NCBI RefSeq assembly: GCF_002149925.1
Contig: NZ_MSLT01000006.1
Location: 1-64,000 of the forward strand
Reading direction: 5' to 3'
Source of the DNA: Thioflexithrix psekupsensis
Lineage (GTDB): Bacteria; Pseudomonadota; Gammaproteobacteria; Beggiatoales; Beggiatoaceae
Length of the DNA stretch: 64,000 nt
Made by a program: the position numbers and the translations under genes
Part shown: piece after piece, positions 56,836 to 64,000 of the stretch
Layout of the letters: each line of letters opens with the position of its first letter
How positions within the stretch are numbered: position 1 is the stretch's first letter
Notes under the pieces: model-generated
Told to the model about the DNA's origin: nothing
Database searches by the model: none
What the model saw: the letters and a program-made list of their open reading frames with translations, nothing else

Positions 56836-59800
56836 ATGGGTCGGCCCCCGCCGACGTGCTATCCCCACCGTTCAAGGTGTCCCGCATCGCGTCGAATGAC
56901 TTTAGAGAATCGCCACATTGAATCGCTAAAACGCGCTTACAAAGCCATAGAGCAATTAGAACAACGTCTACAACAACACGCTCAAAATACAGAACCCGTT
57001 GCCATTGTGGGTTATGCCTGTCGTTTTCCCGGTGGGGCAAATCATCCCCAAGCCTATTGGGAATTGTTGCAACAAGGCATTGATGCCATTTCTGAAGTGC
57101 CAGCAGATCGCTGGAATGTCGATGACTATTATCATCCCGACCGTAGCCTTCAAGGTAAAATTAACACCCGTTGCAGTGGTTTTTTAGATCACGATGTTTA
57201 TGCGTTTGAGCCGCAATTTTTCGGTATCGCGCCCAAAGAAGCCTTACAACTCGATCCCCAACAACGTTTATTATTAGAAATCACTTGGGAAGCCTTAGAA
57301 CACGCCAATATTATTCCTGATCAATTGTTTGGCAGTGCAACGGGCGTGTTTATTGGTATTAGTAGTGTTGACTACGCGATTCGTCAATTGGGCATGTTGC
57401 CCGCGCATGAGATCGGCGCGTATGTGGGAACGGGCGCGTTATTGAGTCCGGCCGCAGGGCGAATTTCTTATGTGTTAGGTTTGACGGGGCCGAGTACCAT
57501 TGTCGATACCGCGTGTTCTTCTTCTTTATTATCCGTACATTTGGGCTGCCAGAGTTTGCGCAGTCGAGAATCGAATATGGTGATCGCGGGTGGCGTTAAT
57601 TTAATTCTCGCGCCCGAAGTCAGCACGTATTTTTCTACCGCCGGCATGTTGTCTTCAGATGGCAGATGTAAGACTTTTGATCAGCGTGCTGATGGTTATG
57701 TGCGTTCGGAAGGGTGCGGCATTGTGTTATTAAAACGATTAAGCGATGCGTTAAACGATGGCGATGTCATTCATGCAGTGATTCGTGCTTCAGCCGTGAA
57801 TCAAGACGGCCCAAGCGGTGGCTTAACCGTACCCAGCGGCCCGTCGCAACAACAAGTCATTCGTCAAGCCTTAGAACGTGGCAAAATTAACCCCGCTGAC
57901 ATCGATTACATCGAAGCGCACGGCACTGGCACGCCTTTGGGCGATCCCATTGAAGTGGGATCATTGGCGCAGGTTTTTGCTGCCAATCACAACGCCCAAC
58001 ATCCCTTAATTATCGGCTCAGTGAAAACCAATATTGGCCATTTAGAAGCGGCCGCGGGAGTCGCGGGATTAATTAAATTATTACTCGCCTTAAAACATCA
58101 ACAAATTCCCCAACATTTGCATTTTACGCAAGGCAATCCGCGAGTAGATTGGGACAGTTTACCCTTTAAAATTCCTGTAAAACCCATCGCATGGACAAAA
58201 ACGGCCGATAAACCGCGTTTAGCGGGCATTAATTCCTTTGGTTTCAGTGGCACTAATGCGCATGTCATTCTCGGCGACGCGCCAAATTCCTCTGCGATAA
58301 AGACAGAAGAAGCCGATCCGCGTTCCCATCATCTTTTATTATTAAGCGCGAAAACGCCCGCGGCATTAATGGCGATGGTACAGCAATATCAGGATTTTTT
58401 AAATCACAATTCTGATTCATTAGCCGATATAGCTTACACCAGCCAAGTGGGACGGAGTTATTTTACGGAACGCCTCGCCCTTATCGCTGAAAATAAAGCC
58501 CAATTACAACAACAATTAGCCGAAATTACAGCCGATCATTTACCTGATTTTGTTTATCGCAGTACAACACAGAAAAAGCCACAAATTGCTTTTTTATTTA
58601 GCGGTCAAGGTGCGCAATATATTAATATGGGGAAAACCTTGTATGAAACGCAAGCTTTATTCCGCCAAATCATAGATGATTGTGATGCGCAATTAAAAGA
58701 TATTTTGCCGATTTCTTTATTAAAGGTTTTATATCCTGATGCCTTAGCAATAGACGGCGAATCGCCTTGGCTGGATCACACGCAATATACGCAACCTGCG
58801 TTATTTGTGTTGGAATATGCTTTAGCCAAATTGTGGCAGGCGTGGGGCGTGCAGCCTGCGGCGGTGTTGGGGCATAGTGTAGGGGAGTATGTGGCGGCTT
58901 GTATCGCGGGCGTGTTCAGCTTAACCGATGCCTTGACGCTGATCGCAGCGCGGGGGCGTTTAATGGCCAGTTTGCCTGCGGGTGGAGTCATGATGACTTT
59001 ATTCGCGCCATTGGAACAGGTCAAAATCGCCGTCGCACCTTATGAAAAAACCGTGTCTATTGCCGCGATCAATAGCCCTGCTAATATTGTTATTTCTGGC
59101 GCGGCTAAAGAGGTGCAAACCATTGCCGATTATTGTCAGCAGCAAGGTATTAAAACGCGAGCTTTAACCGTTTCTCATGCGTTTCATTCGCCGTTAATGC
59201 AGCCCATTTTAAGCGAATTTAAAGAGATTATTGCCAAAGTCACTTTATCTCCGCCACAATTGCCTTTGGTGTCTAATTTAACGGGAAAAATCGTCACCAA
59301 TGAAGTCACTCATCCCGATTATTGGTGTGAACATTTACGCCATACCGTACAATTTGCACCGAGTTTGCATTATTTGCGCGATGAATTAAACATTAATGCG
59401 TTTTTAGAAATCGGCCCCCGTCCTGCATTAACCGCGATGGCGCAGCAAACTTTAGGAGAAGAAGGCTTATTGTGGTTAAATAGTTTGCGTCATGGCCATT
59501 CAGATTGGCAGCAAATGTTAAATGCGGCGGGACAATTATTGGTGTCGGGTTGGCGATTGGACGGCGCAGCCGTCGCACAAGGGCATTCTGTGCGACGAGT
59601 GACACTGCCGACTTATCCTTTTCAACGCAAACGTTATTGTATTGAACGGCCGCGCACCGCGGCTTTATCGCGTTTGCATCCCTTAATTGATCGACACTCT
59701 CCATTACCCACGCAACACGCGCATTTATTTGAAACGAATTTTCATATTGACGCATTACCCATTTTACAAGATCATCGCGTTTATCAACACGTTGTGGTAT

Positions 59801-62508
59801 CAGGTGCGAGTCACCTTTCTTTTATTTTAGGGGCTTTTACGCATTTATTGGCGAAATCGGGTAATTTTGACAATACTAACCCAACATCTTGTGTGTTATC
59901 CGATGTTTTTTTCCAACATGCCTTAGTGATTCCGTCGCAAGGGCGCACGGTGCAACTGTGGGTTGAAGAACAATTGCCGCGTAAACAGGCGAATTATCAC
60001 TTGATCAGCTTCGATCCCGCTCATCCCAGCGATCCCACAACCCACGTCACCGGGCAATGGTCGGCTGACATCATGCCGCCCCATTATACGGAATTAAATT
60101 TGGCGCAATTGCACCAGATAAAAAGCCGTTGTCCCCAAGTATTCACGCCTGAACAGGTGTATCAAATTCAAGCCCAGCGTCATATTGATTTGGGCGTGAA
60201 TTACCAATGGGTGCAGCAGATTTGGCGCGGGGAGCGCGAGGCTTTGTGTGAAATTAAAGTGCCTGCTGCTTTAGCCACAGAAATCGCGGGCTATCAATTG
60301 CATCCGGGGTTATTGGATGCGTGTTTTGGGTTGTTAGCGGTGTCGGTGGATTTGGCGGTGTCAGACACTTTTGTGCCATTTGGCGTACAATCTTTGCGCT
60401 TTTATCAAGCCCCTTCAGAACAACAACATTTACTCGCCTATGCTAAAGTGCGTTCCGATGCGCGAGAAGGCTGGTTAGAAGGGGATATTTCCCTGTTCGA
60501 TGCCAGTAATGGCGCGAGAGTGGCTGAATTTATCGGTTTTGAAGGGCGAGAAGCGCGCCGCGACGCATTTTTACCACAATCTACCTCGCCATTAGCCGAT
60601 TTATGCTATCAAATGACGTGGCAAGCGGCGGATTTGCCTGTGGGTTTACAGGTATTGGATTTCAATTTGTGGACAAATGGGGTGATTTTCGCCGATCAAA
60701 CGGGAATCGGGCAGGCGTTGGCGCAGGCGATTTTGACTTCAGCCCGCTCTGTTGATATGAATACAATAGCGATTACTTTGGTCTATCTCGGTACGGCAAA
60801 AGGGATCGATGATCCCGCGATTCGCGTGTTAAATATCACCGATCCGCTGTCCAGTGACGAATATCAGGCGATTTTTGCCCAAATCGGCGCAAAACCGCTG
60901 ACTTCGGTGCTGCATTTGTGGAGTTTGGACGCAAAATCAGACGATTTAGCCAGTACACAACGGGAAAGTGTGGGATCGGCTTTATTATTGAGTCAAATTG
61001 TATTGGCGCGTGCGGATACGCCTTATTTATGGTGGATGACACAAGGGGTTTTTGCGCATCAGACGACGCATTCCGTTTTACAATCGAGTTTATGGGGTTT
61101 TATTTCTGTTTTACACAATGAACAGCCACAACTAAATAGCCGTTGTATTGATTTTACCTTGATAGAACAAGGGCTTATCTCTGAAATGGTTACGCCATTG
61201 ATGCGCGAAGTGTTGACTAAAACAGAGGATAAACAAGTCCAGTGGCGTGGCACACAACGCTTTATTCCCCAACTCACGCCCTACACACCCGCACAAAAAA
61301 CCAAGCCTGTCGCCATTCAAGCCCATGAAACTTATGTGATTACAGGTGGCACGGGCGCGTTAGGTCTGGCGTGTGCGGAATGGTTGTTAGAGCAAGGCGC
61401 GGAGTCCATTGTTTTACTCAGCCGCCGTGGCACAACGGACAATATTTTGTCTGACAAAGTGCGACTGGTCGCGGTCGATGTGACGGATAAAGTGGCATTG
61501 TATGCGGCATTGGATCAGGTTTTGGCGGATTTACCGCCCTTAGCTGGCGTGTTTCATGCCGCAGGAACGTTGGATGATGGCTTAATTCAAAATTTATCGT
61601 GGCCGCGTTTGGAATCGGTGTTAGCGGCTAAAGTGTACGGCGCGTGGCACTTGCACGAATACACAACAGCTTTACCTTTACGCTTTTTTGTATTATTTGC
61701 TTCGGCCGCGTCCGTACTCGGTAATGCAGGACAAAGCAATTACGCCGCCGCGAATACCTTTTTAGCCCATTTAGCCGCATACCGACAACAACAAGGGATG
61801 ACAGGTCTTAGTGTCCACTGGGGCCCGTGGGAATTGGGAATGGCCGCTGATTTGATGCCAAAATTGCGCGAACAAGGCATTATTCCCTTAGAAAAAACAC
61901 AGGCTTTGACCACTTTAGGGCATTTATTGTCGATTACTACAGATTTACCTGCGGAATTGATGGTGATCTCGTGTGATTGGGCGCGTTATTTGGCGATTCG
62001 TGGGGGAAATGCGAGATTTTTCGCGCATTTTGCCACGCTTTCCCGCTCAACAGACACCCCCACACATTCCACCGCTGTCACGTCCTCCGCCGCGGGCGCG
62101 GGAGAATTAGTACAACGTTTGGCTGATGCGCCTGCGGAATCGCGTTTGAATTTGTTACGCGAATATGTTATTTCAGTCACACGGCGCATTATCGGCATTG
62201 AAGCCAATGACAATATTGATGTAGAAAAGCCGTTAATGGAATTGGGAATGGATTCGTTAATGGCTGTGGACATTCGCAACGCTTTAGCCAAAGCATTAAA
62301 CACCAGTTTGCCTGTGAGTTTGTTGTTTAATTATCCATCAATTGCTGAATTATTAGGCTATTTAAGTGAGCAATTTATTCCTAAAGAAACCATTGCACCC
62401 ACCACAACGGATAAAGCCGATAATCACACGGAAGAATTCGCCTATTTAGATGATTTAGATGAAGCCAGTTTAGCGGCGTTAATTGAGCAGGAATTGGGGG
62501 GGAAATAG
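56836..62508 (+). CDS. Type I polyketide synthase, KS-AT-DH-KR-ACP
   Basis: 1890 residues from the ATG at 56836, which has AGGAG 8 bp upstream; a later ATG (56896, MTLENRHIE) is the other option. A coiled-coil start (RAYKAIEQLEQRLQQ) resembles an N-terminal docking helix. KS: TACSSS with C227, EAHGTGTPLGDP, KTNIGHLEAA. AT: GHSVGE with S681, and HAFH as in malonyl-CoA-specific enzymes. DH: H980 and D1161 present, but HRVYQHVVVSGAS lacks the usual G and P of HxxxGxxxxP. KR: TGGTGALG and SNYAAAN. ACP: GMDSL, S1807. No ER, MT or TE. The acidic helical tail (DDLDEASLAALIEQELG) resembles a C-terminal docking helix, although no partner is next door. It follows hldD but is probably a separate unit. 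Product unknown. Confidence 0.93.
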   Translation: MGRPPPTCYPHRSRCPASRRMTLENRHIESLKRAYKAIEQLEQRLQQHAQNTEPVAIVGYACRFPGGANHPQAYWELLQQGIDAISEVPADRWNVDDYYHPDRSLQGKINTRCSGFLDHDVYAFEPQFFGIAPKEALQLDPQQRLLLEITWEALEHANIIPDQLFGSATGVFIGISSVDYAIRQLGMLPAHEIGAYVGTGALLSPAAGRISYVLGLTGPSTIVDTACSSSLLSVHLGCQSLRSRESNMVIAGGVNLILAPEVSTYFSTAGMLSSDGRCKTFDQRADGYVRSEGCGIVLLKRLSDALNDGDVIHAVIRASAVNQDGPSGGLTVPSGPSQQQVIRQALERGKINPADIDYIEAHGTGTPLGDPIEVGSLAQVFAANHNAQHPLIIGSVKTNIGHLEAAAGVAGLIKLLLALKHQQIPQHLHFTQGNPRVDWDSLPFKIPVKPIAWTKTADKPRLAGINSFGFSGTNAHVILGDAPNSSAIKTEEADPRSHHLLLLSAKTPAALMAMVQQYQDFLNHNSDSLADIAYTSQVGRSYFTERLALIAENKAQLQQQLAEITADHLPDFVYRSTTQKKPQIAFLFSGQGAQYINMGKTLYETQALFRQIIDDCDAQLKDILPISLLKVLYPDALAIDGESPWLDHTQYTQPALFVLEYALAKLWQAWGVQPAAVLGHSVGEYVAACIAGVFSLTDALTLIAARGRLMASLPAGGVMMTLFAPLEQVKIAVAPYEKTVSIAAINSPANIVISGAAKEVQTIADYCQQQGIKTRALTVSHAFHSPLMQPILSEFKEIIAKVTLSPPQLPLVSNLTGKIVTNEVTHPDYWCEHLRHTVQFAPSLHYLRDELNINAFLEIGPRPALTAMAQQTLGEEGLLWLNSLRHGHSDWQQMLNAAGQLLVSGWRLDGAAVAQGHSVRRVTLPTYPFQRKRYCIERPRTAALSRLHPLIDRHSPLPTQHAHLFETNFHIDALPILQDHRVYQHVVVSGASHLSFILGAFTHLLAKSGNFDNTNPTSCVLSDVFFQHALVIPSQGRTVQLWVEEQLPRKQANYHLISFDPAHPSDPTTHVTGQWSADIMPPHYTELNLAQLHQIKSRCPQVFTPEQVYQIQAQRHIDLGVNYQWVQQIWRGEREALCEIKVPAALATEIAGYQLHPGLLDACFGLLAVSVDLAVSDTFVPFGVQSLRFYQAPSEQQHLLAYAKVRSDAREGWLEGDISLFDASNGARVAEFIGFEGREARRDAFLPQSTSPLADLCYQMTWQAADLPVGLQVLDFNLWTNGVIFADQTGIGQALAQAILTSARSVDMNTIAITLVYLGTAKGIDDPAIRVLNITDPLSSDEYQAIFAQIGAKPLTSVLHLWSLDAKSDDLASTQRESVGSALLLSQIVLARADTPYLWWMTQGVFAHQTTHSVLQSSLWGFISVLHNEQPQLNSRCIDFTLIEQGLISEMVTPLMREVLTKTEDKQVQWRGTQRFIPQLTPYTPAQKTKPVAIQAHETYVITGGTGALGLACAEWLLEQGAESIVLLSRRGTTDNILSDKVRLVAVDVTDKVALYAALDQVLADLPPLAGVFHAAGTLDDGLIQNLSWPRLESVLAAKVYGAWHLHEYTTALPLRFFVLFASAASVLGNAGQSNYAAANTFLAHLAAYRQQQGMTGLSVHWGPWELGMAADLMPKLREQGIIPLEKTQALTTLGHLLSITTDLPAELMVISCDWARYLAIRGGNARFFAHFATLSRSTDTPTHSTAVTSSAAGAGELVQRLADAPAESRLNLLREYVISVTRRIIGIEANDNIDVEKPLMELGMDSLMAVDIRNALAKALNTSLPVSLLFNYPSIAELLGYLSEQFIPKETIAPTTTDKADNHTEEFAYLDDLDEASLAALIEQELGGK

Positions 62509-62515
62509 GGTATTA

Positions 62516-62534
62516 AGGTGGGCATTGCCCACCT
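62516..62534. terminator. Short hairpin between converging genes
   Basis: AGGTGGGC - ATT - GCCCACCT, a perfect 8-bp GC-rich stem, 8 bp after the PKS stop and 7 bp before the end of the Rpn-like gene. No T tract on the plus side, so the terminator call is moderate. Confidence 0.6.
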
Positions 62535-62540
62535 GAAGAT

Positions 62541-63500
62541 TTATTCTAATTCTTGAAAAACATTATCAATTGTTTTCGCATCCAAAACATTCAAAATCCA
62601 CTGTTCTAATTCGGCGGAGGTGGCTTTTTTAATTTTGGCTTCGGCAGTTTTGGGTAGTTTTCCAAAACGCTTTTTTAACAGATTAACAAGCGCGATGCGC
62701 TGGCCTTTAAGTTCGCCTATGGCCTTGCCTCTTGCCTCGCCTATGGCCTTGCCTCTCGCCTCACCTTTAACCTCACCTTCAGTCATCCCCATGCGATAAA
62801 GGTCTTGTCCTGCGCGGGTGTCTAATAAGTCTAAATTTAACATGTTAATCACCTCTTCTTGAGTTAGATAACGAAAACGGTTTAATAGGAATAAACCAAC
62901 AATATCTAATGCCTTATTTAGCTTGCTAATGTCGGGATAAAGATCGTTCAGTTGTTTATACCAATTTTTTACTTTCAGTTGAAATTGAGGAACATCTAAT
63001 TTCTCCGAAATAGTAAAAGGCGCAAGCATGACTAAATGCGGATCAATCGCTATTAATTGTTCTTCGGTATAATCGGTTAAAACAATTTCTTGAATGAAAT
63101 TATTTTCTGGTGAAAATCCGTCTAATATTTCGCTGAATGGTAAAGCGGCTTCCTGATATTTTTTATCAGTATAGACGATAATGCCCGTAATTTTTATGCC
63201 ATCTTGGTTGGTTAAGCTCATTCGTAACATGTTGCTTAAACAACGATAGCGAATGTAAGGGTCTGAATAGCCTTGAAATTCCAGTGTTACCCGTTTTTTA
63301 TTGGCGATGTCGATCACAGGAATACCTTCGACATCGGGACGTTGTAGTTGTTTTTCCTTCAATTCAACCGCTCTAAATTGGTAGATTTCAGCTAATTTGG
63401 CATCAAAACCTGCCAATTTTAATAAGCCTGCACCAGTTAATTGCATTAATTGTAGAAAATTTTCATCTGTACCGCGTAGGATTTTTGGAGAGCGGGGCAT
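62541..63500 (-). CDS. Rpn/PD-(D/E)XK-type protein with DUF4351-like C-terminus
   Basis: 319 residues. The N-terminal half (about 1-150) resembles the restriction-fold domain of Rpn-family recombination-promoting nucleases and related DUF2887 proteins: TDENFLQLM, AVELKEKQLQRPDVEG, VTLEFQGYSDPYIRYR (E-x-Q in place of E-x-K) and IVYTDKKYQE. A helical middle follows, then a low-complexity run of the unit GEARGKAI repeated twice and GELKGQRIAL, and a C-terminal DUF4351-like helix pair (LLKKRFGKLPKTAEAKI, LEQWILNVLDA). This whole layout is frequent in cyanobacteria and filamentous sulfur bacteria. DNA cleavage is likely but unproven. Confidence 0.82.
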   Translation of the reverse strand: MPRSPKILRGTDENFLQLMQLTGAGLLKLAGFDAKLAEIYQFRAVELKEKQLQRPDVEGIPVIDIANKKRVTLEFQGYSDPYIRYRCLSNMLRMSLTNQDGIKITGIIVYTDKKYQEAALPFSEILDGFSPENNFIQEIVLTDYTEEQLIAIDPHLVMLAPFTISEKLDVPQFQLKVKNWYKQLNDLYPDISKLNKALDIVGLFLLNRFRYLTQEEVINMLNLDLLDTRAGQDLYRMGMTEGEVKGEARGKAIGEARGKAIGELKGQRIALVNLLKKRFGKLPKTAEAKIKKATSAELEQWILNVLDAKTIDNVFQELE

Positions 63501-63519
63501 TGTGGGGTGTCCTTTTTTT

Positions 63520-63630
63520 TTGTCAGAATCAGAATTTACAAAATTTCAGAATTTCCAGAATTAAAGAAAAATTTATTTCTTGAACGGATTAATTCTGAAA
63601 ATTCTTTAATTCTGAAAATCCTGATTCAAA
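63520..63630. repeat. Palindromic repeat, family 2, copy c
   Basis: Left arm TGTCAGAATCAGAATTTACA, right arm ending AATCCTGATTCAAA. Imperfect but the same family as 49331-49447. It separates the Rpn-like gene from the DUF1566 gene. Confidence 0.75.
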
Positions 63631-63678
63631 CCAAACCCAAATTCAACCAAAAAGCGAGCCTCAAAGAAAAAATGCAAA

Positions 63679-64000
63679 TCACTGTCCGCCGCGCACCAAC
63701 CGAACGTTATTACTGCCGTAGCGAGGGCTGTTGTCGTCACTACCATTGTTGAAACCCACGCCCCACGCGTTGCTTGTGCCGCCCGCAACAGGGGAGCAAG
63801 ACCAAACGAACCATTCAGACGCATCAGGAAACGCTTCCTGCACCAAAGTCGGACGTTGATAGTCCCCTTCACACTTTTTGCCATTATTCGGAAAATAGGC
63901 AGGTTTTCCGCTGCTACAGTAAACCAAGCTGCGCAGTTCCTCAATCGTCGGGAGTCGCCAATCGCTATGTCCTGCGAAATCAGCTTTTAGTGCCACCGCT
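63679..64000 (-). CDS. DUF1566 (Lcl C-terminal) domain protein, 5' end outside window
   Basis: About 107 codons up to the right edge without an in-frame stop, so the start is missing. GTG at 63996 could be read as a start, but the domain continues beyond it (GHSDWRLPTIEELRSLV needs the preceding ALKADFA part). The end has FVWSCSPVAGGTSNAWGVGF and NSPRYGSNNVRLVRGGQ, the pattern of DUF1566/Lcl C-terminal domains, which are usually exported, often repeated and sometimes attached to signalling or diversity-generating proteins. The ending NNVRLVRGG is typical. The function is not known. Confidence 0.85.
   Translation of the reverse strand, partial: AVALKADFAGHSDWRLPTIEELRSLVYCSSGKPAYFPNNGKKCEGDYQRPTLVQEAFPDASEWFVWSCSPVAGGTSNAWGVGFNNGSDDNSPRYGSNNVRLVRGGQ

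Overview
The window (about 43% G+C by eye) looks like the chromosome of a filamentous or metabolically versatile gammaproteobacterium, most plausibly a Beggiatoa/Thiotrichales-type sulfur bacterium. The reasons are gammaproteobacterial gene types (nifL-nifA, MshL secretin, hldE/hldD, RluB, PrfC), many short palindromic repeats, IS630 copies, a nSTAND-WD40 protein and toxin-antitoxin pairs. The lineage is an inference; no rRNA or tRNA gene was seen.

0-15.3 kb is mostly minus strand. It holds ftsW (running off the left edge), an Smr-domain protein, a large hybrid sensor kinase, a periplasmic solute-binding protein, a zinc-ribbon protein, nusB, ribH, a ribB with a decayed GTP cyclohydrolase half (ribBX type), nifA split by an IS630 element, nifL, bioF and a beta-hydroxyacid dehydrogenase. 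A palindromic repeat (family 1) lies at 4.4, 5.5 and 11.1 kb. The 11.1 kb copy sits between nifL and nifA and has a triplicated 84-bp core.

15.5-22 kb is an accessory island. It has a HEPN-like/nSTAND/WD40 protein (NLR-like, probably conflict or immunity) split by a second, nearly identical IS630 copy. In both split genes, removing the 1131-bp element plus one 2-bp target copy restores the reading frame exactly. Two toxin-antitoxin pairs follow, each bracketed by direct repeats.

22-27.3 kb is a four-gene minus-strand operon: a formylglycine-generating-enzyme-like protein, a membrane sensor-like protein, an unusual sensor-HAMP-MFS transporter fusion and an ABC-type solute-binding protein. 28-38.4 kb is a two-gene nonribosomal peptide synthetase locus of odd architecture (partial C-A-T-C, then TubC-type docking, decayed A, second acyl-adenylating domain, KR, T, TE), closed by a terminator.

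38.5-56.6 kb is mostly housekeeping: NERD nuclease-like protein, alaS, a J-like/PH membrane protein, mshL, a MORN lipoprotein with a lysozyme-like protein, yhbY, an SLC13-type transporter, pheA, rluB, prfC, a methyltransferase, hldE and hldD. 56.8-62.5 kb is a single large type I PKS (KS-AT-DH-KR-ACP) without a thioesterase. The right end has an Rpn/DUF4351-type protein, a second palindromic repeat family and the end of a DUF1566 protein.

The strongest candidates for something new are the NRPS pair with tandem adenylation domains, the sensor-HAMP-MFS operon, and the HEPN-nSTAND-WD40 protein whose repeats are almost identical except at fixed variable positions.
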